A stretch of 64,000 nt of DNA, from NCBI RefSeq assembly GCF_002811765.1, contig NZ_NPDR01000011.1:1-64000 (forward strand), in the 5' to 3' direction. Below, in pieces: positions 19,960 through 32,262 of this stretch. This DNA is from Leptospira saintgironsiae (GTDB lineage Bacteria > Spirochaetota > Leptospiria > Leptospirales > Leptospiraceae). A model generated the notes under the pieces. It was not told the DNA's origin, did no database searches, and worked only from the letters and a program-made list of their open reading frames with translations. Position 1 is the stretch's first letter. Every line of letters begins with the position of its first letter. The translations under genes were made by a program, and so were the position numbers.

Positions 19960-21924
19960 CTAATCTGTTTGAAGCTCCGGGATATTTTTATAATATTCTA
20001 ATGATTCAGGATTGATGAGAGCGTCTTGATTCGTAACAGCTTCCCCTTGTACTGTTTTTTTAACAGCGATCTCTACCTTCTTCATATTCCGAGTATAAGG
20101 AATATCCGCAACTTGAACGATCTTGGACGGAACATGACGAGGAGAAACCTTATCCTTGATCTCCTTTTTAATCTTGGATTCAAATGAAGGATCCAAAATT
20201 GCACCTGGGGCCATTTTTAAGAATAAGATCACTCTTACATCGTCCTTCCATTCTTGACCGATCACTACTGAGTCAGCGATTTCTGAAATAGTTTCTAATA
20301 AGCTATATAAGTCCGCGGTTCCAATACGAACTCCTCCTGGATTCAAGGTAGCATCTGATCTTCCATATACTACCATCCCTCCATTAGGAAGAATTTCTGC
20401 AAAATCACCATGTCTCCATATATTGGAATACGTATCGAAATAAGCGCCTATGTATTTTTTTCCATCAGGATCATTCCAAAATTCTAATGGCATAGAAGGA
20501 AACGGTTTTGTACAAACTAGCTCTCCCTTTTGTCCCTGGACTGGTTTTCCGGAATCATCAAAAATTTGGACTGCCATTCCGAGACCTAATGATTGTAATT
20601 CCCCGGAATGTACAGGTAAATTAGGATTTCCTAATGCAAAACATCCATTCAGATCGGTTCCTCCCGAAATAGAGGAAAGTCTTAGGTCCTTCTTCCAAGA
20701 TTCGTATACATAATCGAATCCATATCCTGGCAATGGTGATCCTGTGGACAATACAGCTTTTACAGAAGATAGGTCTACGCTTGGTTTGTATTTTTCCTTC
20801 TCCAAACTAAGAATATACTTAGCTCCTACTCCGAATACTTTTACCTTACGATCAGAAACGTAACGGAATAATACTCCAGGATCCGGATAAAATGGATTTC
20901 CATCGAATAAATGCACTGTTGCTCCGATAGAAAGGGAACTCACGAGCCAGTTCCACATCATCCACCCGCAGGTAGTATAATAGAAGATCCCATCCCCCTC
21001 TCTCAGGTCCGTATGCAGCGCGAGTTCCTTCCAATGATTTAGAAAAACTCCTGAACCTTGGACCATACATTTAGGAAGTCCTGTTGTTCCAGAAGAGTAC
21101 ATGATATAAACAGGATGATCAAAAGATGTTTGGTAAAATTCTGGTTCTTTTCCCAAAAAAGATTTATAAGATTCTTCTAATGGAATTGCGTTATTAGGGA
21201 ATCCATCCGTGATATTTTTCTGATCGTCTGATCCTAAGCGAGGATATTCAGAAATTAGGATCTTTTTTAGATCCGGAAGTTGAGAAGATATCTCTTGGAC
21301 AATCGTCGCAAGTGGAAGAGACTTACCTTTAAATTCATACAGATCTGTTGTGATCAGAATTTTAGGTTTGATCTGGCCGAATCGATCTAATACACCCTTA
21401 ACTCCAAAGTCTGGAGAACATGATGTCCAAACAGCACCTATACTCGTGGCAGCTAACATCGCAAGAACGGTATCCGGAACATTCGGCATAAGTCCTGCGA
21501 TCCTATCTCCAGGCTCGACACCTTCTGATCTAAAATAGGCAGCGAGTGCTCCTACATTTTTATAAAGTTCAGAATAAGTCAGGCTCTTCTCCGCTCCACT
21601 TTCTCCCCTGTAAAAGATTGCGACTGTATCGTCTTTTTTTCGGAGTAAGTTTTGGGCAAAGTTTAGTTTTGCTCCCGGAAAGAATTGAGCTTCTCTAAAA
21701 GTTTTTCCAGGTCGGATAATATCTTCGTATGTTTTAGAATGAATGACTGGAGCGAATTCCCAAATCAGTCCCCAAAATTTTTCAGGGAATTCAGCAGACC
21801 AGGAATGTAACTCTGCATAGTTTTTGAATTTTTTACCGATCTTTTGTTCGGCAAAATTTTGAAATTCAGTAAGTCTTGAGTTTTGAATGAGTTCGGGACT
21901 GGGAGTCCAAAGGGTTTGATTCAT
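19960..21924 (-). CDS. aacS: Acetoacetyl-CoA synthetase
   Basis: The 654-residue ANL-superfamily ligase has the P-loop-like YSSGTTGLPK, a central adenylation core, the hinge YGRSDATLNPGGVRIG, and the C-terminal lysine region YTRNMKKVE. The N-terminal NFAQNLLR block and the overall length match AacS, which activates acetoacetate to acetoacetyl-CoA with ATP, rather than acetyl-CoA synthetase. It acts in the cytosol and feeds ketone-body or polyester carbon into acyl-CoA metabolism. It is convergent with the sigma cassette and divergent from a membrane-protein gene. Confidence 0.9.
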   Translation of the reverse strand: MNQTLWTPSPELIQNSRLTEFQNFAEQKIGKKFKNYAELHSWSAEFPEKFWGLIWEFAPVIHSKTYEDIIRPGKTFREAQFFPGAKLNFAQNLLRKKDDTVAIFYRGESGAEKSLTYSELYKNVGALAAYFRSEGVEPGDRIAGLMPNVPDTVLAMLAATSIGAVWTSCSPDFGVKGVLDRFGQIKPKILITTDLYEFKGKSLPLATIVQEISSQLPDLKKILISEYPRLGSDDQKNITDGFPNNAIPLEESYKSFLGKEPEFYQTSFDHPVYIMYSSGTTGLPKCMVQGSGVFLNHWKELALHTDLREGDGIFYYTTCGWMMWNWLVSSLSIGATVHLFDGNPFYPDPGVLFRYVSDRKVKVFGVGAKYILSLEKEKYKPSVDLSSVKAVLSTGSPLPGYGFDYVYESWKKDLRLSSISGGTDLNGCFALGNPNLPVHSGELQSLGLGMAVQIFDDSGKPVQGQKGELVCTKPFPSMPLEFWNDPDGKKYIGAYFDTYSNIWRHGDFAEILPNGGMVVYGRSDATLNPGGVRIGTADLYSLLETISEIADSVVIGQEWKDDVRVILFLKMAPGAILDPSFESKIKKEIKDKVSPRHVPSKIVQVADIPYTRNMKKVEIAVKKTVQGEAVTNQDALINPESLEYYKNIPELQTD

Positions 21925-22018
21925 GTCCGGCCTGTTATCTTCTTTTTTTTCAATCGAAGGTCAACAGTAAATTAGTTGTGAAGTGAAAGCCTTTCCGTAA
22001 GATTTGTGAGTCGATAAG

Positions 22019-22030
22019 AACTCCGGAGTT
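22019..22030. promoter_or_regulatory. 12-bp palindrome at a ribosome-binding site
   Basis: AACTCCGGAGTT is a perfect 12-base palindrome whose right half supplies the GGAG ribosome-binding sequence for TTG 22037. Folding of the mRNA here would hide the site, or a protein could bind it. Short palindromes also arise by chance. Confidence 0.35.
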
Positions 22031-22036
22031 TTCCAG

Positions 22037-22447
22037 TTGTCAGACCTGAACCATCTTAACCTGCCTACGATCCTATTTTTATGCGTAAGTTTGGTCTACG
22101 CATTCCACGGTTTTCTACACCAGCTAGTAGTGGGAGGAGCGATCTCGGTCTTCCAACATCCGGACGAAAGACAGTCCAGAATGATCCTAATGGTTTGGAT
22201 CGCAACTGGTGGGTTCATGAGTTTTCTGGGGTTATTGCCTACGGTCCTTCTTCTTTTATATGGAGCAGACTCTGAACCAGTGAAAGCCGTTTTATGGACA
22301 AACACTTTGGCTCTTTGTTTTTTAGCAGTCCACTTTGTTCTATGTGGAGTGATGAGGCTTCCTAGGCCTTTGCGGATCGGTTTTTATTTCACGATCTCTT
22401 ATGCAGTGGCAAATTTGGTTTTTCTTTTTACGTACGGTAAAATTTGA
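22037..22447 (+). CDS. Integral membrane protein, unknown function
   Basis: The 136-residue protein has four hydrophobic segments and starts at TTG 22037, eight bases after GGAG. Its composition (FLCVSLVYAFHGFLHQLVVGG, given as an outline; LGLLPTVLLLLYG; LCFLAVHFVLCG) is that of a small polytopic inner-membrane protein. I do not recognise the family. It stands alone between the divergent aacS and the convergent QueD-like gene. Confidence 0.6.
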   Translation: MSDLNHLNLPTILFLCVSLVYAFHGFLHQLVVGGAISVFQHPDERQSRMILMVWIATGGFMSFLGLLPTVLLLLYGADSEPVKAVLWTNTLALCFLAVHFVLCGVMRLPRPLRIGFYFTISYAVANLVFLFTYGKI

Positions 22448-22542
22448 TTTTTATCAAATGTACGTTCGCTGTGATTTGAGTGCAGTTTGTTTATTTAAAA
22501 TTTGCTTTCACTTCGTTCAAGCACCCTCCGGGCTTCTCGCTT

Positions 22543-22953
22543 CTAGGGGCGCTCGAAGGGCTCGAAGTAAGCTAAGTTCTCTGGGCCTTCGTGGATCACG
22601 ATCCGATCTACTTTGCCTTTCGCCTCAGCCACACTATCCTTTAGGCCATAATAAAACCAACGAGCCATATTTTCAGAAGTTGGATTTGTCTTCTTAAAAT
22701 CAGCATGATCGTTAATCAGAATATGGTCTAACTCTGCCACTAACTCCTTAAGCTTACGTTTAGAGGTCAAAAAGTCGAAACTGATCCCGTCTTCTCCAAT
22801 ATTCTTTTGGCCGGAGAGATAAACTTCTACCTTAAAGGAATGCCCATGGATTGGCTCATCTGAGCCGTCAGGGAAGTATTTATAAAGATAATGAGAAGAT
22901 TCGAACCTTTCTTCGATACGAATATAGAATTTGCCGGTTTCTTGAAAAAACAT
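22543..22953 (-). CDS. queD: 6-pyruvoyl-tetrahydropterin synthase / QueD family protein
   Basis: The 136-residue protein shows the PTPS/QueD pattern: an N-terminal FESSHYL, then IHGHSFKVEVYL supplying zinc-binding histidines, ISFDFLTSKRKLKELVAELDH in the conserved D-F-x-x-L helix region (outline), NPTSENMARW, and IHEGPENLAYF with the conserved Glu. In bacteria the family mostly makes 6-carboxy-tetrahydropterin for queuosine/7-deazaguanine synthesis. No other queuosine gene is nearby, so the exact reaction is not certain. It is divergent from the DUF1858 gene. Confidence 0.85.
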   Translation of the reverse strand: MFFQETGKFYIRIEERFESSHYLYKYFPDGSDEPIHGHSFKVEVYLSGQKNIGEDGISFDFLTSKRKLKELVAELDHILINDHADFKKTNPTSENMARWFYYGLKDSVAEAKGKVDRIVIHEGPENLAYFEPFERP

Positions 22954-23019
22954 GGAATTGACTTTGGCCTAGGGAGTCTATATACTGGAACTTAAACCAG
23001 TACTTAGGAGATTTTCCCC

Positions 23020-23244
23020 ATGTCGGAAGCGGTCAAGCCAAGATTTTTTAAAGAAATGACTGTAGGCGAAGCAATTGGTCTTCATCCTGAAGCAGGATTG
23101 GTATTTTCAAGCTATCATTTGGGCGGATGCTCTCATTGCTCCATCAACGAACTCGAAACTATCGAGCAAGTTTGTATGGGTTACGGTGTAGAAGTAGATG
23201 TTCTACTAGATAGTTTGAACAATCTACTCGAGGACGGAGAGTAA
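23020..23244 (+). CDS. DUF1858-type small protein with CxxC
   Basis: The 74-residue cytosolic protein has the DUF1858 layout: TVGEAIGLHPEAGLVF, then HLGGCSHCSI with a CxxC pair, then a C-terminal helix ending in an acidic tail. DUF1858 domains occur alone or fused to iron-sulfur and redox proteins and are thought to bind a cofactor or disulfide; a precise role is not known. A terminator-like hairpin encloses its stop codon. Confidence 0.8.
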   Translation: MSEAVKPRFFKEMTVGEAIGLHPEAGLVFSSYHLGGCSHCSINELETIEQVCMGYGVEVDVLLDSLNNLLEDGE

Positions 23245-23252
23245 TCTCTCCG
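23235..23252 (+). terminator. Hairpin enclosing the DUF1858 stop codon
   Basis: CGGAGAG (23235-23241) pairs perfectly with CTCTCCG (23246-23252) around the loop TAAT, which holds the stop codon. The gene ends convergent with the next one. No T-tract follows, so it is terminator-like rather than canonical. Confidence 0.5.
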
Positions 23253-23280
23253 CCTTCGGGCCTTCTCCTATATTTCAATT

Positions 23281-24366
23281 TTATAATAGAAAATATTTCC
23301 GAATCGTCCCCAGTTCTTCTCCCTTCTCGCATCCAAACCATTTCAATAATTTTAATAATGCCTTCTCTCCTTTTGGGCTGAGCAGAAGTTTATTTAGCGC
23401 ACTTCTTATTCCAAAATACTTTCTGAGATCAGGTATTTTCGGGGTCGGAAGATTCAAGCTGATATAAGACATTCCAACTTTAGTATCTCCCAACTCTCCA
23501 GGCTTTCTCATTTTTTCCAGATCTTGGCTTACGTTATATAATGTTTTCTTAAATTTCGAGATCTGAGATGGATTTTCACTTTCTAAAGCAGTTTGGTATT
23601 CACCGATCCATTCTCTGATCTTTTTATATTTTTCCCTGGTTTCAATCGTAGCAGGAATTATTTCGGAAAGAGAAGAAGAAGATTCTAACACCTCAGTCAC
23701 GAGCGGAGGAAGGATCAGCTGAAAATTATTCATTCTTCCGACTGGAGTAAGGCTTGTGAATACCTTCACTCTCTCTTCATCTATCCATTCTTTGACTTCT
23801 GAATTAATATCCGCGCTTGGTTTGAACAAAGGTACCTGTTCCAAAAGAGAAGCACGGATCGGATGAGCAACATAATGCGCTCCTAAAAATGTACTTCTTC
23901 CTAAATTACCCGCGGCTCCCCAAACTACTTGGCTGAAATACTCGTGCGGAGATTGTTTATTCTCTCTATAACCTATCAGATTTTCTTCCTGATGTATTTT
24001 CATCAGATCAGTGGCGCATAATAGTTTTAAGGCTTCGTTTCTGGAATCTTTTACTTCTGGTTCATCCGTAGGTATATCGACTGAGATGAGAAGACTTCCG
24101 TCCAAGGAATCTAGACTTTCGAAGGAATTCCAGCCAGCTGAGAATTTATGATCATAGAATATTTTTTCTCTTAGTACAAGTTCATTTATCAAATGAAATA
24201 GACTTTCTATCTGGACACAGGCTGTGCAAACCTCATCCCAATCATAGGAATTTGTCTCTTTATTTATTTTTAATTCTTTAGAATTCGAAAAATCAGGACC
24301 TTTCGAATATAGATCGAAAAGACTTTCGAATGTCCAATTGTCCCAGAAAGAGGTATTGTATTGCAT
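23281..24366 (-). CDS. Conserved hypothetical protein, 361 aa
   Basis: It is a soluble protein with no signal peptide or TM segment. There is a mid-protein stretch WGAAGNLGRSTFLGAHYVAH that is Gly/His-rich, and a basic C terminus (LLSPKGEKALLKLLKWFGC). I recognise no family or catalytic motif. A CxxC-like pair is absent; cysteines are scattered. Coding character is supported by the length, the ATG start and a stop near the convergent gene. It stands between two transcription units on its own. Confidence 0.6.
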   Translation of the reverse strand: MQYNTSFWDNWTFESLFDLYSKGPDFSNSKELKINKETNSYDWDEVCTACVQIESLFHLINELVLREKIFYDHKFSAGWNSFESLDSLDGSLLISVDIPTDEPEVKDSRNEALKLLCATDLMKIHQEENLIGYRENKQSPHEYFSQVVWGAAGNLGRSTFLGAHYVAHPIRASLLEQVPLFKPSADINSEVKEWIDEERVKVFTSLTPVGRMNNFQLILPPLVTEVLESSSSLSEIIPATIETREKYKKIREWIGEYQTALESENPSQISKFKKTLYNVSQDLEKMRKPGELGDTKVGMSYISLNLPTPKIPDLRKYFGIRSALNKLLLSPKGEKALLKLLKWFGCEKGEELGTIRKYFLL

Positions 24367-24446
24367 CGTAAAGGCCTCGGATTTTCTCCGATATCCTTAA
24401 AAATGCAAACCAAATTACGTTGTTATGGCGTTAGGTGAGTTTTTTA

Positions 24447-25004
24447 TTAATTCGCCGGTTTTTCACTAATTGACTTATATATATTTTCAGCGATGATTTC
24501 TCCCAACTGATCATACGTTTTAGGTCTATTAAAGAATGGTACAATAACAATTAGCGTAAACCATCCTTCATTAGTAATTTCTAATTTATAAGTAGGATCC
24601 TTATCTCGGTTCATAACAACCGTTACCTTGGAAACTGATGTCTCAAATCTAGGCTTCATAGGTGTTAGTACAATACTATAGGGATTTTTCCCTTGCGGCG
24701 GACCTAATTCTACATCTAATTTATATTTACCACGAAGCTCATAATAAACCGCATCTCTTATAATCATGTATGATTCAGGAAGAGGGAGTCTAGTAATTCT
24801 TTCAATACTTCCTGATTTACTTTTAATCTCTTCAACCTGGCGGCTATATTCGTCAGATACGCTTAAGTATATCTTATTCGTTTTAAAGTCGGATAAATCA
24901 GAATACTTTCTAACTGCTTCCTTATATCCGTCACCAATTGTAAAAATACAATTACTTATACAAATAGATAGTAAGAACAATAAACCAGCTCGAGATAACT
25001 TCAT
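24447..25004 (-). CDS. Putative lipoprotein, unknown function
   Basis: The 185-residue precursor has a lipoprotein signal with the loose lipobox ISNC (Cys19). The mature protein is mixed alpha/beta with a late hydrophobic strand (WFTLIVIVPFF) and a helical tail (LGEIIAENIYKSI). The DNA appears more AT-rich than its neighbours. I see no catalytic motif. It follows the rod operon and the coiled-coil gene on the same strand but is separated from them by 76 bases. Confidence 0.65.
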   Translation of the reverse strand: MKLSRAGLLFLLSICISNCIFTIGDGYKEAVRKYSDLSDFKTNKIYLSVSDEYSRQVEEIKSKSGSIERITRLPLPESYMIIRDAVYYELRGKYKLDVELGPPQGKNPYSIVLTPMKPRFETSVSKVTVVMNRDKDPTYKLEITNEGWFTLIVIVPFFNRPKTYDQLGEIIAENIYKSISEKPAN

Positions 25005-25080
25005 GATATTCCCATAATCTAAATACAGACTTTTTTGAAGATAAAAGAATTACTTTTATGAATAATCTTTGGAAGATTTT

Positions 25081-25872
25081 TCACTCCCCTTTTTGGGGAA
25101 TATAATAATACCGAACTCCCGCCTTGCGGAAATAATAGCGGATCTCGGAGGATTGTTTGTCAGTCGGTTGTAATCTTCTTTTAAAAGTATCTTCAGGGAT
25201 ACGGAATGTATCGCCTAATGCATCACATCTAAAGAATCTATTCCCTTCAGGATAACGTATCATGAGTAATGAACCCGGTTCTGTTTCCCAAGCCCTACCT
25301 TCTCCTTCCCAAGAAAAATAAATAGATCTGCTTGGGAAGATGGGATATTTTTTTCCTTCGTATAGGACCTTATCCTTGTTTCTATGCACATTTCTGAATA
25401 TTTTTTTAGGTCCAGACTTTACTATAAAATGAACTGTGCCGCATCTGAAAGTAAGAAGTAAAGGTATTCCACCCAAAGAGCCAGCCTCTACTCCGGAACC
25501 AGATACGTTAGCAGTAACTCTGTTTGTATTCTCTGCAATCCTTCCTAATGTAGAACGCATAGACTCATCTAAAAATTCTACGGTATCGTCTTTACGGATT
25601 TTCTCTAATTGTCTGTAGATACGATCGAATTCTTGTTTTTCGTAAGCTTTGTTTCTAACAAAGCCATCTAACTGTCTTTTAAGATTGGAAAGTCTTGCTT
25701 TAAAATAAGGAGTATCGTTTCGGGAAGCTACATCGAACATTTCTTCCCAGACTGTTTCTAATTCTCTGACTTCCGAATCTTGGTCATAGGTATTCTTCTC
25801 CACCTCTTCCAAGATATAGCGGAATTTTCTTTTCAGATCGAATAGAAATCTGGAGTCTTTTACTCTTTCCAT
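25081..25872 (-). CDS. Conserved hypothetical coiled-coil protein after rodA
   Basis: The 263-residue soluble protein has a strongly charged helical N-terminal half (about 1-115) likely to form a coiled coil, then a Gly/Ser linker, then a beta-rich C-terminal domain with many aromatic and basic residues ending YYYIPQKGE. There is no signal peptide. It lies 63 bases downstream of rodA on the same strand, so it may belong to the rod-shape transcription unit. No known family is recognised. Confidence 0.6.
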   Translation of the reverse strand: MERVKDSRFLFDLKRKFRYILEEVEKNTYDQDSEVRELETVWEEMFDVASRNDTPYFKARLSNLKRQLDGFVRNKAYEKQEFDRIYRQLEKIRKDDTVEFLDESMRSTLGRIAENTNRVTANVSGSGVEAGSLGGIPLLLTFRCGTVHFIVKSGPKKIFRNVHRNKDKVLYEGKKYPIFPSRSIYFSWEGEGRAWETEPGSLLMIRYPEGNRFFRCDALGDTFRIPEDTFKRRLQPTDKQSSEIRYYFRKAGVRYYYIPQKGE

Positions 25873-25935
25873 GCCGGCTTTGTTAGAATATCGGCATGCT
25901 TTTTTGCAATACCAGCCATTTTACAGATCCAAATT

Positions 25936-27452
<1,517 letters not shown>

Positions 27453-27456
<4 letters not shown>

Positions 27457-29393
27457 TGTAAATTCTCCGGTGCTGCAGGAGCGGTCTCAGGTATCTCCGC
27501 AGTTCTTTTGAAACTTCCAGGAGGAAAAGCGGCTCTAAACATTTCTCTTGCAACTGGTGCTGCTCCGGCAGCTCCACCCACTCCGTATTCTACGAATACA
27601 GCGACCAATACTTGTTCGCTGACAGGTGCATTTGCAGGTGCATATCCTATGAACCAAGCGTGGTTGGATCCGGAAGATCCCCTTCTTCTTGTTTGGGCTG
27701 TTCCCGTTTTTCCTGCGATATCAGGAAGACCAGGTTTGTTTAGTACGAATGCTGCAGTTCCATTCTTCACAACCAATCTGAGTCCAGCTTTAATCGCTTC
27801 TACTGTAGAAGATTGGATCGGAATATCACTTAATCTCTGGGGATCTGTTCTATTGATAATTGAATTATCCAATGGATCTCTGATCTCGTTGACTATATAA
27901 GGTTGATAGATCTGCCCTCTATTTAATAGTCCCGCATAGAACAATGTCATAGAAAGAGGAGTAACGGACATGAATCCTTGTCCGATAGAAAGATTGATCG
28001 TATCTCCATCGAACCATCTGGTTCCATAAATTCTTTTTTTCCAAGCAGGAGAAGGAACCTGACCGGAAATCTCTCCCGGAAGATCCACTTTGGATTTTTG
28101 GTCCAACAAGAATAAGCGAGAATAGGTCAAGATAGGATCAGAACCAAGTTTGTATCCTAGGTTATAAAAATAAACGGAACATGATTTTTGAAGAGCATGA
28201 GCCAGGTCATTCGTACCATGACCACCCTTCTCCCAACAGTAAAAAACTTGGTCGGGAACTCCAGCGAATGTGGATTTTAAAGTATAACTACCATTACATT
28301 GGTAACTGGTGTCTGGAGTATAATCCACCTTATGCCCACTTTCCAAAGCAGCAAGTGCAACTAACGTTTTATAAGTAGAAGCCGGCGGAAATTTAGATTG
28401 GATCGCAAGATTTAAAAATCCACCGTTTGCATCCACCCTCTTATAATGTGCAGTTCTTTCAGATCTACTCTTTCCAGAGAGAACATTCGGATCATAACTT
28501 GGATTAGAAGCCATTGCCAAAATTTCTCCAGTGGAAGGACGCATTGCAATCGCAGTTCCTCTGGCGCCTTTGAGGGCCTTATATGCAGCAAGTTGAATGT
28601 CTTTGTCTATAGTTAGGACTAGGTTATTTCCAGGAGTAGAATGTTCTACTACCCTTTCTTCTTCAATATTCCCTTCGGAACTTCTTTTTTGGATCCGAAA
28701 TCCATCAGTTCCTCTGAGGCGTGAATCGTATTGGAGCTCCAACCCATCTTTTCCAAGCCATTGGTAAGACTTAATCTCACGGGTAAGAAGGTCAGTTTTA
28801 CTTGGTTTACCTATATAACCAGTAACATGCGCAAGAGCAGGGCCCATCTTATAGATCCTTCTGGGAGAAGGAACCAAGATAACATATTTAGATATATTAT
28901 CAAAAACTGATATACGTTCCTGCTGAGCCTTAGAGATAGCTTCTAAAAGTACAAAAGGTTTTTTAGTTTTGATTTTTTTGGAGAATTTAGGCTCGAGTAA
29001 ATCCTCTTCATAATAGGACATCGGGATAGAGAGAGTTCTTGCAAATTCCTGTAGGAAATTTTTAACCCTAACCGGATCGTATTTGAGTATAGAAGTATTT
29101 AATACTGCATCCAAACTAGAATAATTAGAAACAAGCGCCATGGATGTTTCAGGAGTGAGAAAGTTTCTATCAAACATTTCTCCCCTGGCGGCAGGAATGG
29201 TTTCACTTTTTCGTACGAACTTCTCCGCCTTTAAGGAGTTATCCGTTCCTTGTACAATCTGAAGATTAAATAACTGGATTACGAATGCAATTAAAGCAAA
29301 CGCAACAAGCCCGGAGAACATGTACAGCCTTAGCCTGAAACTGCGCTCCAGTCTAAACTCTGTGGCTGAAGAAGATCCTCCTCCCCCCAACAT
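27453..29393 (-). CDS. mrdA: Penicillin-binding protein 2 (class B transpeptidase)
   Basis: The 646-residue protein has one N-terminal TM segment, a PBP dimerisation domain, and a transpeptidase domain with the SxxK motif in PPASTYKTL (nucleophile Ser), SCS in the second motif position, and KTGT. It crosslinks peptidoglycan during elongation with RodA. I chose ATG 29393, one base past the mreD stop; an in-frame ATG at 29432 would overlap mreD. It overlaps rodA downstream. The N-terminal MLGGGGSSS run is glycine-rich and probably disordered. Confidence 0.93.
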
Positions 29394-29394
29394 T

Positions 29395-29898
29395 TTAGCC
29401 TTCCGCCTGCTCCAATCTGTACAATTTTCCAAGTACCCAGAAGAATATAGGAGCGATTGCTCCGTTAAAAATAGAGGTACTGATGATGGAGTAGTTTAAA
29501 TTTTCATGAAAGAATAAAGAGAATAGGAAATAAGATGCAATCCTGGAGATCAAAGTCACAACCAAAGAATACAACATTATGGAAATCTGATTTTCATGAT
29601 AGGCAGGTCTTGCGAACTTTCCTACAATATATCCCATAATACAAAATGTAAGCGAGTGAAGTCCTATTTTATAGGTAACTACGTTTCCTACGATCTCTCC
29701 ACCTAAACCTGAATCAGAAAGTAATCCGCCAAAAAATCCGATCCAAATCCCAGCCATTGTTCCCCTACGGAGAGCAAAGAATAGAACGAAGATCACCATA
29801 AAGTCTGGTTTAAATCCAGAAATTTCAAACAAGTTTGTTCCGTTCAAGAAGTGAGAGATCAAAATCCCGGCACCAATGACTATATATTCTAAAATCAT
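29395..29898 (-). CDS. mreD: Rod shape-determining protein MreD
   Basis: The 167-residue protein has about five TM segments with the MreD-type [18 protein letters not shown] (outline) and [14 protein letters not shown] motifs. It is an inner-membrane part of the elongasome. Its ATG overlaps the mreC stop (ATGA), and mrdA follows one base after its own stop. Identity rests on motifs plus operon position. Confidence 0.9.
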   Translation of the reverse strand: MILEYIVIGAGILISHFLNGTNLFEISGFKPDFMVIFVLFFALRRGTMAGIWIGFFGGLLSDSGLGGEIVGNVVTYKIGLHSLTFCIMGYIVGKFARPAYHENQISIMLYSLVVTLISRIASYFLFSLFFHENLNYSIISTSIFNGAIAPIFFWVLGKLYRLEQAEG

Positions 29899-31001
29899 CA
29901 GTTTGTTTCCTCGTCAGAGAATCCGGAACCATTACCTTCCGGTTTCTGAGGTTTAGGAGTTTCCGCAGGTTTATTTCCAACAGGAGTTGGGGCCTTAGGC
30001 TCTCTGTCTTCTTTAGGATAATTTAATTCACCAAAATAAGGATTTTCGATATTAATGTTCTGTCCTTCCGGCCATGTCTCTGCCCATTTTTCAGGAAGTT
30101 TCATTAAGATAGTAACTGACTCCAGCATATCAAAACGAACAAAAGGTTTCAAGAATGCAGTTTTAAAACTTCCGTTGCGCGGACCTTCTTCAGTAATTAT
30201 ACCCACAGGAATTCCTGGAGGGAACATTCCGGAAGAACCAGAACTATATACTGGTTTTCCTATCTTACTTAAAGATTCAGTGTATTGGATCATCTCACTT
30301 GGACCCATTGGATAATCTCCGAAAATCCTTGGATCAATGATGATACCACTATCTATATAATTCATCAATGCTTCCATTCCTCTTCCAGAGTTTCCGGATA
30401 AAGTAGCCCAAAGATTACTTTCTGGAATGGAAACACCCATATTATAATTGGAATTGATAATAGGTTGGATCACTGCGGATCCTCCGGTGACCGCGATCAC
30501 CTTTCCGACTAAAGCTTCTATAATTTCACCTTTTTGATTCACAGCTCTTGCAGTGACAGGCATATAAGGTTTGATCCCCGCTTCGGAACCTTTGTCTATA
30601 ATGATAGTACGATAAATAGAATTCAAACGAACAGAAAGAACTTCTGCTTTGACTGTAGAATATTTTTGTTTAGTATTAAAACGTAATTCTCTTCTGAGAC
30701 TTTCGTTTTCTCTGCTAACTCTTTCCAGATCTTGGGGAAGAAGTTTATAATCATCTATAGCAGCAACGCAGGCATCTCTTTCCTGACGAACCGCTTCAAA
30801 AGATTCTAATTTAGTATAAGCTCCTTTAAAGAAGGACCCAACTCCGTCGATCGAACCGGAAACGGAGTCCCCCACTCTCTGGAAACTTGCAATCCCTCTC
30901 ACTAAAACATTACTTTTAAAAGTCAGGGATAGAAGAGAGAATACAATACAGAATAAAAGGGAAACGGTTTCCTTACTTTTATTAAATTGAAGCCAAAGCA
31001 T
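29898..31001 (-). CDS. mreC: Rod shape-determining protein MreC
   Basis: The 367-residue protein has an N-terminal TM anchor (about 10-30), a coiled-coil region (about 60-110), and the paired beta-barrel MreC core with [16 protein letters not shown] and GVVG-like repeats. A Pro/Lys-rich, disordered C-terminal tail follows (about 325-367), longer than in E. coli. It scaffolds PBP2 activation in the periplasm. The gene lies between mreB and mreD with tight spacing. Confidence 0.93.
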   Translation of the reverse strand: MLWLQFNKSKETVSLLFCIVFSLLSLTFKSNVLVRGIASFQRVGDSVSGSIDGVGSFFKGAYTKLESFEAVRQERDACVAAIDDYKLLPQDLERVSRENESLRRELRFNTKQKYSTVKAEVLSVRLNSIYRTIIIDKGSEAGIKPYMPVTARAVNQKGEIIEALVGKVIAVTGGSAVIQPIINSNYNMGVSIPESNLWATLSGNSGRGMEALMNYIDSGIIIDPRIFGDYPMGPSEMIQYTESLSKIGKPVYSSGSSGMFPPGIPVGIITEEGPRNGSFKTAFLKPFVRFDMLESVTILMKLPEKWAETWPEGQNINIENPYFGELNYPKEDREPKAPTPVGNKPAETPKPQKPEGNGSGFSDEETN

Positions 31002-31051
31002 AAAAAATTCCGTATCGGACTATGGTGATCAACCAGAGACCGAGATCCGAA

Positions 31052-32074
31052 TTAACGGATCCCTGGTTTCAGATACTTAACTTCGTCCAAGAATTTTCCG
31101 GTTCCAAGAACCACACAGGTCAGAGGGTTTTCCGCTCTGAATACAGGCACACCGGTTTCTTTAGAAAGATAGGTTTCTAATCCGCGAAGAAGACATCCTC
31201 CTCCAGTAAGAACGATCCCTCTTTCTACGATATCCGAAGCAAGTTCAGGAGGAGTTCTTTCTAAAACTCTTTTAATCCCGTCTAAAATTTCGTCGGTTGG
31301 TTCTTTAAGAGCCTTACGGATCTCATTAGATTCTAATTCAAGAGTACGAGGTAATCCGGAAATTGCATCTCTACCTTTTACTTCCATGGTCTCGGTTTTC
31401 TTTTCAGGGTAAGCATTACCGATAGTAAGTTTAATATCTTCTGCAGTTCTTTCCCCAACAACCAGGTTGTATTGGTTTCTTAAATATTTGATAATTGCAT
31501 CATCGAACTCATCACCACCAGTTCTGATGGACTCAGCGATAACCATACCACCAAGAGAGATCACAGCAATCTCTGTAGTTCCACCACCGATATCCACGAT
31601 CATATTACCAGCAGGTTCGTTGATCGGAATGTTTGCACCGATCGCAGCTGCTAATGCTTCGTCGATCAAGAAGATCTCACGAGCGCCCGCTTGTTCTGCA
31701 GATTCACGGACCGCACGTCTTTCCACCTCGGTGATCCCGGAAGGAACTCCAATCACGATTCTAGGTTTTACGAAAGTAGTTCTATTATGGACTTTTGCAA
31801 TGAAGTAGCGGATCATTTTTTCGACTGTTTCAAAGTCCGCGATCACCCCGTCTTTCATAGGACGGATTGCTACGATCTCGCCGGGAGTACGTCCCAACAT
31901 TCTCTTAGCTTCCTGGCCTACTGCGAGCACTTTGCCCGTAGCTGCGTGGACCGCTACTACGGAAGGCTCGGAAAGAACGATACCTTGCCCTTTTACATGG
32001 ACGAGAGTGTTTGCGGTTCCGAGGTCGATTCCCATATCGTTGGAAAATAATCCGTATAGCTTATCGAATATCAT
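31052..32074 (-). CDS. mreB: Rod shape-determining actin MreB
   Basis: The 340-residue actin-fold ATPase has phosphate loops DLGTANTLV and [12 protein letters not shown], and the adenosine motif TGGGCLLRG. It polymerises under the inner membrane and steers lateral cell-wall synthesis, here for a helical spirochaete cell. First gene of the rod operon; about 190 bases separate it from the divergent ppx gene and should hold promoters for both. Confidence 0.97.
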   Translation of the reverse strand: MIFDKLYGLFSNDMGIDLGTANTLVHVKGQGIVLSEPSVVAVHAATGKVLAVGQEAKRMLGRTPGEIVAIRPMKDGVIADFETVEKMIRYFIAKVHNRTTFVKPRIVIGVPSGITEVERRAVRESAEQAGAREIFLIDEALAAAIGANIPINEPAGNMIVDIGGGTTEIAVISLGGMVIAESIRTGGDEFDDAIIKYLRNQYNLVVGERTAEDIKLTIGNAYPEKKTETMEVKGRDAISGLPRTLELESNEIRKALKEPTDEILDGIKRVLERTPPELASDIVERGIVLTGGGCLLRGLETYLSKETGVPVFRAENPLTCVVLGTGKFLDEVKYLKPGIR

Positions 32075-32175
32075 TTCTATCCTTTGCTGCCAGAAGGCTG
32101 GTTGATCTTATTTATTATCTGCAAGATCGGTGAAAATCTCTAGGATTTTACGGGCGCGATCCAATTCAATATTTC

Positions 32176-32196
32176 TTGCCCGATCCTTACGGGCAA
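32176..32196. repeat. Inverted repeat between mreB and ppx
   Basis: TTGCCCG (32176-32182) pairs perfectly with CGGGCAA (32190-32196), with a seven-base loop, in the divergent intergenic region. It could be an operator shared by the two genes or part of the ppx leader. No T-tract follows. Confidence 0.4.
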
Positions 32197-32262
32197 TTCC
32201 AAAACAAAAAAAACGAAAAACAAATTGGAACCCATTGCTACCTCCATAATATTGGGGAACTT

